Assembly: GCA_024699235.1 (NCBI GenBank) | Contig: JAILPY010000006.1 | Location: forward strand, 1 to 64,000 | Origin: Treponema sp. | GTDB lineage: Bacteria > Spirochaetota > Spirochaetia > Treponematales > Treponemataceae | Direction: 5' to 3' | Length of the DNA: 64,000 bases | In this document: positions 40,223 to 49,344 of the stretch, one piece after another | How positions within the stretch are numbered: position 1 is the stretch's first letter | Layout: every line of letters begins with the position of its first letter | The notes under the pieces: model-generated | Databases searched by the model: none | What the model was told of the DNA's origin: nothing | The model's input: the letters and a program-made list of their open reading frames with translations, nothing else | Program-made: the position numbers and the translations under genes

Positions 40223-41737
40223 TCAAGCAAATGTTTTTATAAATCTATGGAATGCGTCCTTTCCTTCAGGAGAACGCTTAAATACACCTGCATCTTCAAG
40301 AACCCTGGCAAAGACATAGCCAGTTTCTTCCTTTAAGATTTCTCCAATATTTTCTTTAGTAACGGAACTGTACTTTGGAAGGAATTCATTTACCCAATCA
40401 GCATGCTTAGAAAGAGACTCATCCTTAGAAATGTCTTTTCCTTCTATAATTGCATTAGCAAGATCAGATAATTCCTTTTTTAGGCGTGAAGGCAAAACTG
40501 CAAGCCCCATAACTTCAATAAGACCGATATTTTCCTTTTTTATGTGATGCAATTCATTATGAGGATGAAATACACCCAAAGGATATTCTTCCGTAGTAAT
40601 ATTATTACGAAGCACAAGATCCAGTTCATAATTTCCATTATGCATGCGTGCAATAGGAGTAATAGTATTATGCTTTTCTCCGTCAGTCTCTGCATAAATG
40701 AATACCGTTGAATCAGTATAGGAACGCCAGGCCTGCAAGATTTTATCTGCAAGCTGAACCAATCTGTCAGAATTTGCAGAAGAAATTCGTATGACACTCA
40801 TAGGCCACTTTACAATGCCGCATTTTACATCATCAAAACCTTTTACAGAGAATTCTTCTTCTATGCCAGCCTTTGCCATGGCAAAAGTATAATTGCCGCC
40901 CTGATAGTGATTATGGGAAAGTATAGAGCCGCCTACAATGGGCAAATCTGCATTACTTCCAATAATATAATGAGGGAACAGCTTCAAGAAGTCAAACAGG
41001 GATAAAAAAGTTTCCTTATTGATTGTCATTGGAGAGTGTTCATAACTGAATACAATACAATGCTCGTTATAATATACGTAAGGAGAGTATTGCAATCCCC
41101 AAGATTTACCAGCAAGCTTAAGGGGAATAATGCGGTGATTCTGTCTGGCAGCATGATTTACACGTCCTGCATACCCAACGTTTTCCTTACATAAAAGGCA
41201 TTCTGGGTAACCTCCCTGAGGAGCATTACGGGCTGCAGCTATGGCCTTAGGATCTTTTTCTGGCTTAGATAAATTTATAGTAATATCAATGTCGCCGTAT
41301 TCTGTATGAGTTTTCCATTTTAAATCCTTACATATGCGATAGCGGCGTATATAGTCTGTGTCCTGGCTAAATTTATAATACCAGTCTGTTGCCTGTTTTG
41401 GTGATTTCTTATATTGAGAAAGAAATTTTCCTTCAATCTCAGAAGGACGTCCGACAAGACATCCCATTATCTTAGTATCAAATAAATCTCTATAAACAAC
41501 ACCCTCACCTTCAAGCAAAGAATGTTCTGCAGCATAGTCCAGCAAGCCGGAAAGAATTGATTCAAGTTCACTTACCTTAACGCAAGGTATTTTTGAAGCC
41601 TGCACTTCAGATTCAAAGCCATCAAGCTTAAAAAGCTCAAGAAGGCGGTTTTGCGTATAAATTATGTCTTCTTCTTCTACAAGTCCAGATGCGCGACCAT
41701 ATCCAACAAGCGCATTTATCAGCTCAAAAACGTTCAT
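40223..41737 (-). CDS. galT: UDP-glucose--hexose-1-phosphate uridylyltransferase (GalT type 2)
   Basis: MNVFELINALVGYG...CLLCKENVGYAGRVNHAARQNHRIIPL...GGSILSHNHYQGG. ATG 41737 chosen because the promoter abuts it. Confidence 0.93.
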   Translation of the reverse strand: MNVFELINALVGYGRASGLVEEEDIIYTQNRLLELFKLDGFESEVQASKIPCVKVSELESILSGLLDYAAEHSLLEGEGVVYRDLFDTKIMGCLVGRPSEIEGKFLSQYKKSPKQATDWYYKFSQDTDYIRRYRICKDLKWKTHTEYGDIDITINLSKPEKDPKAIAAARNAPQGGYPECLLCKENVGYAGRVNHAARQNHRIIPLKLAGKSWGLQYSPYVYYNEHCIVFSYEHSPMTINKETFLSLFDFLKLFPHYIIGSNADLPIVGGSILSHNHYQGGNYTFAMAKAGIEEEFSVKGFDDVKCGIVKWPMSVIRISSANSDRLVQLADKILQAWRSYTDSTVFIYAETDGEKHNTITPIARMHNGNYELDLVLRNNITTEEYPLGVFHPHNELHHIKKENIGLIEVMGLAVLPSRLKKELSDLANAIIEGKDISKDESLSKHADWVNEFLPKYSSVTKENIGEILKEETGYVFARVLEDAGVFKRSPEGKDAFHRFIKTFA

Positions 41738-41743
41738 GCAGAC

Positions 41744-41794
41744 ATAATAGAATGAAAATATTGATGTGTCAATCAAATCAAAATATGATATGAT
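41744..41794. promoter_or_regulatory. back-to-back divergent promoters for galT (-) and the tetrapyrrole methylase (+)
   Basis: Minus: TTGACA (41767-41772), 17 nt, TATTAT (41744-41749), 6 nt, ATG 41737. Plus: TTGATG (41761-41766), 17 nt, TATGAT (41784-41789), 11 nt, ATG 41801. The -35 hexamers abut. Confidence 0.7.
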
Positions 41795-41800
41795 AGTCTA

Positions 41801-42550
41801 ATGAAAAAAACAGAAACTGGTCATACACTCTTCGCTGTCAGTACCGGACCTTCAGACAGCAGGTATTTAACGCAAGAAGCCATAAAGGTCATCGATTCAT
41901 GTAAAACTATCTTCTATCCAATTACTTCAAGCGGCACGAGGCCTAATATTGCATTTGACTGCATAAAAGAAATAACAGACATAAAAAATAAAAATTGCAT
42001 CGGCATAAGATTTTCCATGACAGGAAATAAAGACAAGACAGAAGAAGAATACAAGTCAATAGTTAAGCAAATTTCAAGAGAGTTGCAGAACAATAATGCA
42101 GCTTTAATTGCAATAGGAGATATAAGCATTTATTCAACAGCTGCTCATATTGCAGATATAATCGGAGAAATGGGATTTAATACAAAATTTGTATCGGGAG
42201 TACCTTCATTCTGCGCTGCGGCGGGAATGCTTAAGCTAGACCTTGCAGAAAGTAATGAAGAAATATCTATAATTCCTGGCGATGCCTATATAAAAAACGG
42301 CAAGCTTGATGAAGCCTTAGAAAGACAAGGTACAAAAATAATCATGAAATCATCTAGGCATTTAAAAGAAATCCTTGCAAAGATAGAAGAAAAGAATCTA
42401 ACAGAGCATTCAAGTTTAATTCATAATGCAGGATTTAAAAATGAAAAAGTCTTCAGGGGAAAGGAACTTCTTTCCATTCCCGAAGACTTTTATCTACATG
42501 CGTACATGAGCATTATAATAATAAAAAAAGACAAAAAACTTACTTTATAA
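41801..42550 (+). CDS. precorrin-2 C20-methyltransferase-like tetrapyrrole methylase (CobI/CbiL type)
   Basis: GHTLFAVSTGPSDSRYLTQEAIKVI; IAIGDISIYSTAAHIADII; ISIIPG. Confidence 0.8.
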   Translation: MKKTETGHTLFAVSTGPSDSRYLTQEAIKVIDSCKTIFYPITSSGTRPNIAFDCIKEITDIKNKNCIGIRFSMTGNKDKTEEEYKSIVKQISRELQNNNAALIAIGDISIYSTAAHIADIIGEMGFNTKFVSGVPSFCAAAGMLKLDLAESNEEISIIPGDAYIKNGKLDEALERQGTKIIMKSSRHLKEILAKIEEKNLTEHSSLIHNAGFKNEKVFRGKELLSIPEDFYLHAYMSIIIIKKDKKLTL

Positions 42551-44039
42551 TGTCATAATACCAGAGTCCATTATAATTATGTCCGTTATTAGAACCATAG
42601 ACCTTTAGAGTATCAGCCTCAGGTATAGTAACGGACAGTTCAAAAATTCCCTTTTCATTTTTTTCAAAATTTACAAGTGTACCGTCCAGTTCAACAGCGA
42701 TATCAGAAAAATCTGAACTTTCGACTTGGAATAAAATTTCATCGCCAATTTTTAAATTTCCACAGACTGGAGAAATAAGCTTTGTACCTGTAGAATTATT
42801 ATATACATTATAAGTAGTAGGATATTTTACAACTCCTCTTCCAAATCCTTTATAAGAGGTATCTGCCTTTACATTAAATTCTAATACAGTTTCCATTATG
42901 CGGGGATTTAAATCTATCAATTCAAAAATATTAATCATATTTTCATTTTGACGTTCATTAAAAAGATCTTCCTTTATATAATAGGCATCATTTTCTTTTA
43001 CTTTAACAAACGAAGATTTAAACATCTTCAATTCCGCAGCTGTAATATCTTGGGATGAAACTAATTTTTCAGCCGCAGGAAGTACATTCTTTTCAAAATC
43101 CTTTATGCCAAATTTAAAGCCATAATAATCTTCATCAGCCTTTTTAGCAAATAACATTGCCTTATAATCTGCAGAATCAGGGACATCAACTACAAAATAT
43201 AATGAATTGCCGCTTCTATTAAGCCAGCTAGCATTCTTTACATCATTCTGATTTTTATCTCTTATCTCAGATGTTACTGTAGTTTTTGGATCTACTTTAA
43301 ATATGTACTCAGTTTCTCCAGTTATAACAGTATTATATAGAGGAATATTTTTTGTAAGAGATATGCCTGATTCAAAAAATTTGCCTGCAATATAAGGTTC
43401 TTTTACAAATTGATCCTTTGTTCGCACATCTGCATCTGGCAGGAACTGGTAAGATTCATCTTCAGGCAAATGAGAGTAAATAAAATTTTCAGGAGCAAGA
43501 AAAAGCCATTCTGTCGAATAGTGCTTTATCCATGTACAAACCTCTACAATGCCGGCATCCCAGGCAACATCTACAAGTTTCCATTCATTACCAACTTTTA
43601 CGGCATTCCATGAATGGTCAGGCTTTCTTTCCAGTTTGCCACTATAGCCTAAGCCTTTTGACCAACCCTTTACAATTACAGCCTCTATGCCAGCTGCAGA
43701 GCACATCTCATACATAAGGGATGAATAGCCTTCACTCATAGCAATCTTTTTCTTTAATACAGAAACATAATCCTGCTTTTTATTCTTACCAGAAAAATAT
43801 TGCTGCGTATCAAATTCTATATTATCACAAATCCAGTCATGTATGATCTTAACTTTTAATGCATCATCATTCACACCTTCTGTTAAATTCTGAACAAGCA
43901 TAGGCAAGCCTGCTTTTGGATTTTTAAAGGCTGCAGAAGAAACATTACCTGGAACAGAACGAATACGAGACTCCATAGAAGCAGCAAACAAAGATGCCAG
44001 CATAAAAGAACATAGTAATAATGCAAAAATTTTTTTCAT
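42540..44039 (-). CDS. secreted transglutaminase-like domain protein
   Basis: Signal peptide; MSEGYSSLMYEMCSAAGIEAVIVKGWSKG...DHSWNAVKVGNEWKLVDVAWDAG catalytic pattern (Cys replaced by Ser in the listed frame). Confidence 0.8.
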   Translation of the reverse strand: MKKIFALLLCSFMLASLFAASMESRIRSVPGNVSSAAFKNPKAGLPMLVQNLTEGVNDDALKVKIIHDWICDNIEFDTQQYFSGKNKKQDYVSVLKKKIAMSEGYSSLMYEMCSAAGIEAVIVKGWSKGLGYSGKLERKPDHSWNAVKVGNEWKLVDVAWDAGIVEVCTWIKHYSTEWLFLAPENFIYSHLPEDESYQFLPDADVRTKDQFVKEPYIAGKFFESGISLTKNIPLYNTVITGETEYIFKVDPKTTVTSEIRDKNQNDVKNASWLNRSGNSLYFVVDVPDSADYKAMLFAKKADEDYYGFKFGIKDFEKNVLPAAEKLVSSQDITAAELKMFKSSFVKVKENDAYYIKEDLFNERQNENMINIFELIDLNPRIMETVLEFNVKADTSYKGFGRGVVKYPTTYNVYNNSTGTKLISPVCGNLKIGDEILFQVESSDFSDIAVELDGTLVNFEKNEKGIFELSVTIPEADTLKVYGSNNGHNYNGLWYYDIIK

Positions 44040-44171
44040 AATTAAATCCTTATAATCTCGATTATATTGTGTTTATATTAATAACACTTCCACTGGCAAT
44101 AAAATACACAAAATCTTAATAAATTTTTCTTTTTCCTCGCACAAATCTATATTTTATTATACAATTTTACC

Positions 44172-44993
44172 ATGAAACGCATTTCTTTATTTTCTGCATA
44201 CTTATTGATAATATTGTTTTTTACAGAGAAATCTTTTACGCAGCAGCTTTCCATAGAGATTCCTGTCTGTGCAGCATCAGAATTCTCATGCCAAAACAAG
44301 GACACAGAACTTGAAGATCACGAAATTCATGCATACACAGGATTTACACTGTGTTATCGGGAAAGCTATGAATTATCAGAATGGGTTGCTTATATTCTGA
44401 CAAGAGAGGAACTTAACAAAGTAACCGGAAGACCTAAAAAATATTATACCGATTACAACATAAGCACAATGTCAGCAGAACCTTCCGACTACTCAAGAAG
44501 CGGATATGACAGAGGACATCTGGCGCCAGCAGCAGACATGGAATGGAGCAAGCAAAGTGCTAAAGAGTCTTCTTACATGAGCAATATAGCCCCCCAAATT
44601 TCACAGCTTAACCAAGGATTATGGAATGAACTGGAACAGAAAGTCCGAAAATGGGCAGAAACATTTGGAGAAATAGCAGTAATAACAGGTCCTATATTAG
44701 AAAAGGATCCTTCTGAATATAAAAAAATAGGTAAAAATAATATATCAGTACCAGAGTATTATTATAAAGTTCTGCTTGCGCCTCAGAAAACTGAAGACGG
44801 GAAAGGAACTTTTATAGCACTGGCCTTTATTATGCCAAATCAAAACTGTACAGGCTCTGTCTTTGACTATGCCGCTACAATCGATGAGATAGAAACAAGG
44901 ACAGGACTAAATTTCTTTTCATTGATTCCTGATAAATTGGAAAACGAACTGGAAAAAAACATAGATTTTTCTGGATGGATTTTAGAAGAATAA
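44172..44993 (+). CDS. secreted DNA/RNA non-specific endonuclease (NUC1 type)
   Basis: Signal peptide; DRGHLAPAADMEWSKQSAKESSYMSNIAPQ active-site motif. Confidence 0.93.
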   Translation: MKRISLFSAYLLIILFFTEKSFTQQLSIEIPVCAASEFSCQNKDTELEDHEIHAYTGFTLCYRESYELSEWVAYILTREELNKVTGRPKKYYTDYNISTMSAEPSDYSRSGYDRGHLAPAADMEWSKQSAKESSYMSNIAPQISQLNQGLWNELEQKVRKWAETFGEIAVITGPILEKDPSEYKKIGKNNISVPEYYYKVLLAPQKTEDGKGTFIALAFIMPNQNCTGSVFDYAATIDEIETRTGLNFFSLIPDKLENELEKNIDFSGWILEE

Positions 44994-45051
44994 AAAAGAT
45001 GCAAATGCATTCAAAATAAAGAATGACACTTACATCTTTTTAAGGCATACA

Positions 45052-45597
45052 TCAACTAATTTTTTCAGAATTATAATTAATAAGAGTCGTTGCCTTTATA
45101 GGATCAAGAACTTTCTCATAGCCAAGGAATGGAAGGCCTATAACGCCGAAAACATTCTTAACTGTTGCACCGCCCTGCTCTATCAGGTTCTGTGCGGCGC
45201 GAAGCGTGCCGCCTGTAGCAATAAGGTCATCAACGAGAAGAATATTCTGGCCTTTCTGAATGTCAGTTACATGAACTTCAATTTCAGCAGTAGCATATTC
45301 AAGCGAATACTTGCAAGAATAAGTTTTTCCAGGAAGCTTTCCCTTCTTGCGAATAAGAATAAGAGGAATACCCATTCTTTCAGCAAATGGCGCTGCAAAA
45401 ATAAATCCACGAGACTCTATGGCAGCAACAGCATCAATCTTCTCGTCTTTATAAATCTCTACCATTCTGTCAATACTATACTTAAAGGCATCAGGATGGC
45501 GCAAAATACCTGTTATATCATAAAACAGAACTCCAGGCTTTGGAAAATCAGGAACACGTCCTACAACCTTATCAAGAGTTTCAAAATCTTTGTCCAT
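45052..45597 (-). CDS. apt: adenine phosphoribosyltransferase
   Basis: VPDFPKPGVLFYDITGIL; AIESRGFIFAAPFAERMGIP; ILLVDDLIATGGTLRAA. Confidence 0.95.
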   Translation of the reverse strand: MDKDFETLDKVVGRVPDFPKPGVLFYDITGILRHPDAFKYSIDRMVEIYKDEKIDAVAAIESRGFIFAAPFAERMGIPLILIRKKGKLPGKTYSCKYSLEYATAEIEVHVTDIQKGQNILLVDDLIATGGTLRAAQNLIEQGGATVKNVFGVIGLPFLGYEKVLDPIKATTLINYNSEKIS

Positions 45598-45638
45598 GAG
45601 AACTATTCTAATGCCTACAGATATAAGTGTCAATCAAT

Positions 45639-46148
45639 TCAGTCAAAGTACAGCTCCATTATCAAGACTTTCTTTGGGTTTTCATCTCTCATAATAAGTT
45701 TTACATCAGAATCCATGTGCACATACTTTGTCTGGCTATTATTCATTAAGGCAAAATGTTTCCTGCATACGTTTCCAAACAGAAGGAATTCCACATCAAC
45801 ACCACATCTATCCCTTGTATAATGTATGTCAACAACCTTTCCATCCACAATAGTACATCCATTCTCAAACGACTTGATGTACATGACACGTTTTGCAAAA
45901 AATGCAAGTCCGACTATGATAAACAGCGAAAATACAGCAAGAAGAATAAAGTCTGACGTACAAACCAGTTCCATAGGTCTGCTAATAAGGCTCAGCATTT
46001 TCTGAAAGTCGATTTCCTTCTTTATTAATGAATAAAAAGCAAGAAATCCTGCTCCTATAACCGCAGATATACCCGACAGTGTTAAACCGTAATCATTTCT
46101 TATTGCCTTTTTTAAATTCATCTTGCATTCCATAAAATACTCCACCAA
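45639..46148 (-). CDS. hypothetical membrane protein
   Basis: Two TM segments and short C-terminal domain. Confidence 0.6.
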   Translation of the reverse strand: MVEYFMECKMNLKKAIRNDYGLTLSGISAVIGAGFLAFYSLIKKEIDFQKMLSLISRPMELVCTSDFILLAVFSLFIIVGLAFFAKRVMYIKSFENGCTIVDGKVVDIHYTRDRCGVDVEFLLFGNVCRKHFALMNNSQTKYVHMDSDVKLIMRDENPKKVLIMELYFD

Positions 46149-46152
46149 TTAA

Positions 46153-46195
46153 GCATGTTCGGAAGCTTTGAAGCTTACCCTATTCCCGAACATGC
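46153..46195 (-). terminator. hairpin downstream of the DAHP synthase gene
   Basis: Arms GCATGTTCGG (46153-46162) and CCGAACATGC (46186-46195); no clear U-tract. Confidence 0.4.
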
Positions 46196-46205
46196 CATTA
46201 TAAAA

Positions 46206-47240
46206 TTACAGAGTCTTTCCTTCAACTGCAGCATACTTTCCAAGTTTCTGGCAAAGAGATTCAAACTGCTCCGGAGTAAGCTGCTGAGAAGCATCACTCA
46301 AAGCCTTTTCAGGATGACAGTGAACTTCAATTTCAAGACCGTCAGCGCCTGCAGCAACTGCAGCCTGTGCAAGAATAGGAACCATCCATCTGATTCCACA
46401 GGCATGACTAGGATCAATGACGACAGGAAGGTGCGAAACCTTGTGAAGATACGGAACTGCACTTAAATCAAGGCAGTTACGAGTATAGGAATCATAAGTG
46501 CGTATTCCTCGTTCACACAGGATTACATTTTCATTACCATTTGCCATTATATATTCTGCAGACATCAAAAGTTCGCTGATTGTACCAGAAAGACCTCTTT
46601 TTAGAAGAACTGGCTTTTTTGTTTTTCCCAATTCCTTCAAAAGGTCAAAGTTCTGAAAGTTCCTTGCACCTATCTGAATAAGATCAATATTTTCAAAATA
46701 TTTAAGTTCAGAAATAGCCATTAGTTCAGTACAGATTGGAAGACCAGTTTCTTTTTTTGCCAATTCCAGAAGCTTAAGTCCTTCTACTCCCATTCCCTGA
46801 AAACTATATGGGGATGTTCTCGGTTTATATGCACCGCCACGAAGAAGCCTTGCCCCTGCTTTCTTTACTGCATGAGCGGCATCCAAAATCTGCTGTTCGC
46901 TTTCTACTGAGCATGGACCGGCAATAAGAGGAACTGAAGAACCGTCTCCAATAACGCAAGGTGTCACTCCTGCCTGATCTCCACCAATAGTAATTACTGT
47001 ATTTTCTGGATGGAAAGACCTGCTTGCCATTTTATATGGTGCAGAAACACGCTCTGCACTTTCTACAACATCATTTGCAAGAAAATCTTCAGGATCAATT
47101 TTAGACGTATCGCCCAGCAATCCAACGATAGTCTTATCAACACCTTTTGAAACATGAATGCCAAAACCTTTTTCCTTTATTTCATCAAGAAAGGCTTTTA
47201 CAGAAGCATCTCCAGCTCCCTTTTTCAAAACTAAAATCAT
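46206..47240 (-). CDS. aroF: 3-deoxy-7-phosphoheptulonate (DAHP) synthase, AroF/AroA type with N-terminal regulatory segment
   Basis: MILVLKKGAGDASVKAFLDEIKEKG...LIAGPCSVESEQQILDAAHAVKKAGARLLRGGAYKPRTSPYSFQG; SD GGAGG before ATG 47240. Confidence 0.95.
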   Translation of the reverse strand: MILVLKKGAGDASVKAFLDEIKEKGFGIHVSKGVDKTIVGLLGDTSKIDPEDFLANDVVESAERVSAPYKMASRSFHPENTVITIGGDQAGVTPCVIGDGSSVPLIAGPCSVESEQQILDAAHAVKKAGARLLRGGAYKPRTSPYSFQGMGVEGLKLLELAKKETGLPICTELMAISELKYFENIDLIQIGARNFQNFDLLKELGKTKKPVLLKRGLSGTISELLMSAEYIMANGNENVILCERGIRTYDSYTRNCLDLSAVPYLHKVSHLPVVIDPSHACGIRWMVPILAQAAVAAGADGLEIEVHCHPEKALSDASQQLTPEQFESLCQKLGKYAAVEGKTL

Positions 47241-47270
47241 ACGTATATCCTCCAGTATGTTATACAAAAT

Positions 47271-47302
47271 AAAAAAGGGAGCCTTTCTTTCGGAAGGCTC
47301 CC
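47271..47302 (-). terminator. intrinsic terminator (attenuator) in the aroF leader
   Basis: GGGAGCCTTCCGAAAGAAAGGCTCCC (47302-47277) followed by TTTTTT, 31 nt upstream of the aroF ATG. Confidence 0.9.
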
Positions 47303-47342
47303 TGCAAGCTACTGATAAAACAGCAACACAACAATCGCTTAT

Positions 47343-47447
47343 TCAGCGAACACTTCCGCGACACAGAGAAAACCAATAAAAGCTAAAGTAAAAGTAAGCC
47401 AGCATAGAGAAATTGATAATCTGCGCCCAACGGGTTGTATTACTCAT
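47343..47447 (-). CDS. aromatic leader peptide MSNTTRWAQIINFSMLAYFYFSFYWFSLCRGSVR
   Basis: 34-codon ORF between the promoter and the terminator, with YFYFSFYWF in a 9-residue stretch; checked base by base. Not in the ORF track (too short). Confidence 0.8.
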   Translation of the reverse strand: MSNTTRWAQIINFSMLAYFYFSFYWFSLCRGSVR

Positions 47448-47456
47448 AATGAGTTG

Positions 47457-47485
47457 ATATTACAGCAGCACAATGTTTCTGTCAA
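47457..47485 (-). promoter_or_regulatory. sigma70-type promoter of the aroF leader
   Basis: TTGACA (47480-47485), 17-nt spacer, TAATAT (47457-47462). Confidence 0.8.
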
Positions 47486-47580
47486 GAGAAAACCTTCTAA
47501 AAAATTCTATTTTCTTTGCTTCATAAAAGAATTTGTGATATAATTTTTCCATAAAAAGCACTATATCGGAGGAGTTAAAT

Positions 47581-49344
47581 ATGGTCTCAAAAAAAAAGCT
47601 TCATGATAATAAAATGAGTGGCAAAACGCTTTTTATAAGGTCCTTGATACCTTTACTTGCAATAACTTTTATGGCAGGACTAATACTTGCCATCATATCA
47701 GAATGGCTAATAAAACGATATGTTCAGGCAGAGACTACTGTTACCATTGAAAAACTCAATTCAGAAATATCAGATTTTATTTCACCAGCAGTTATAAATG
47801 TTGAAAATTTCTCGAATTTTGCAAAAGTCACAAATGAAAGAGAATCCCTTCAAATTCTCTGCGAAACATTTGCTAAAAGCCTTCCTTATGCATTGTCCTT
47901 TTATTATGCATCCTCAGATTTCCATACAGGGAAAAATCTTGGCTTATATGTAGACAGCGACAATTGGGTTCCTCCTGATGACTGGATTCCAAAAGAACGG
48001 GACTGGTTTATAAATGCAATATCAAAAGACGGAGAAATTGCATTTGCAGACGCTTATATAGATGCAATGTCTAATGAATTATGCTTTTCAATATCTAAGA
48101 CAGTAAAAGACAGTAACGGGAAACTTAGGGGAGTGGTAGCAAATGACCTGAAACTGTCAAACCTTGCAGAAATGGTTAAGGATGTTTCCGTTTCGCCTAA
48201 CAGTCATATATATCTTTTAAACGCAGAAGGAAAATATATGACAAATGAGGATGACAGCAAGATTCTAAATATTAATTATTTTGATGACTCTAAAATACCT
48301 TACGCAAAGAATGAATATCTTGATGGAACGCAAAAAGCAAACATCGACGGCAAATATTTTTATGCAATCAAAAAAATAGACAAGACGCCTTGGTTCATAG
48401 CCGTTGAAGGCCCCGTAAAAGACTTTACCGGCAAGTCAAAAAGAATGGCATTCATGCTTGAATTACTTCTTGCTGCCTTCAGCCTTATATTTTCATACAT
48501 AAACATCAGGTTCATAATGAAGATGAGAGCCAGTGAAAAAAAATTGGGCGAACAAATAATTACAGAAACGCAGGGCCTTGCTGCTGCCGCAAAAGAAAAT
48601 GCAGCAACGTCTCAGGATCAAAATGCTGCTGTTAAGGAAATAGTAGCGACAATGGAAGACAACAACGAACTATCTGGAAATATTTCAAAGAAAATAAAAG
48701 ATGTCGTAAGCGTTGCTGGAGAAACAAATAAAGACGTAAGCTTAGGCGTTGAATCTATAGAACAGAATGTATTGCAGCTTAAAGATATTGCTGAGGCAAA
48801 TAAAAATACCATTAACGACATAAAAAATCTAAGTGAAAAAATAGAAAACATTTGGGAAATAGTAACCCTTATCAATAGTGTTGCAGACCAAGCTAAAATA
48901 ATAGCTTTCAATGCAGAACTTGAAGCCAGCAGTGCTGGAGAGGCAGGAAAGAATTTTCACATAGTTGCTACAGAAATAAGAAGGCTTGCAGATGGCATTA
49001 TAGACGGAACGAAGGAAATCAAGGAAAAAATAGGAGAAATTCAGAAAAGTTCGGATTGCCTTATCCTTGCAAGTGAAAGCGGAACAGAAAAGATAAACAG
49101 TGGCGTCGAAAAAGCAAACAATCTTAGGGAAAACTTTGAAAGCATAAAGAGTGCTTCTGAAATAACTGCTTCCAGTGCAAAAGAAATTACAGCAATAATA
49201 CAGCAACAAGCAGCTGCAAGCGAACAAATTCTTATTACATTACGACAAATAGCAGCTGGAGCAGAAAGTTTCAATGCTGCAACAGAAAACATATCATCAG
49301 CTTCTCAAAAGCTAAGGAATATTGCAGAGGATTTAAACAAATGA
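47581..49344 (+). CDS. methyl-accepting chemotaxis-like protein with atypical signalling tip
   Basis: Periplasmic sensor region between TMs; cytoplasmic coiled coil with VADQAKIIAFNAELEASSAGEAGKNFHIVATEIRRLAD; SD GGAGGAG. Confidence 0.9.
   Translation: MVSKKKLHDNKMSGKTLFIRSLIPLLAITFMAGLILAIISEWLIKRYVQAETTVTIEKLNSEISDFISPAVINVENFSNFAKVTNERESLQILCETFAKSLPYALSFYYASSDFHTGKNLGLYVDSDNWVPPDDWIPKERDWFINAISKDGEIAFADAYIDAMSNELCFSISKTVKDSNGKLRGVVANDLKLSNLAEMVKDVSVSPNSHIYLLNAEGKYMTNEDDSKILNINYFDDSKIPYAKNEYLDGTQKANIDGKYFYAIKKIDKTPWFIAVEGPVKDFTGKSKRMAFMLELLLAAFSLIFSYINIRFIMKMRASEKKLGEQIITETQGLAAAAKENAATSQDQNAAVKEIVATMEDNNELSGNISKKIKDVVSVAGETNKDVSLGVESIEQNVLQLKDIAEANKNTINDIKNLSEKIENIWEIVTLINSVADQAKIIAFNAELEASSAGEAGKNFHIVATEIRRLADGIIDGTKEIKEKIGEIQKSSDCLILASESGTEKINSGVEKANNLRENFESIKSASEITASSAKEITAIIQQQAAASEQILITLRQIAAGAESFNAATENISSASQKLRNIAEDLNK

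Noticed and set aside
45271-45822. + strand 183-aa ORF
   Set aside because: Antisense to apt and its neighbour, both better supported.
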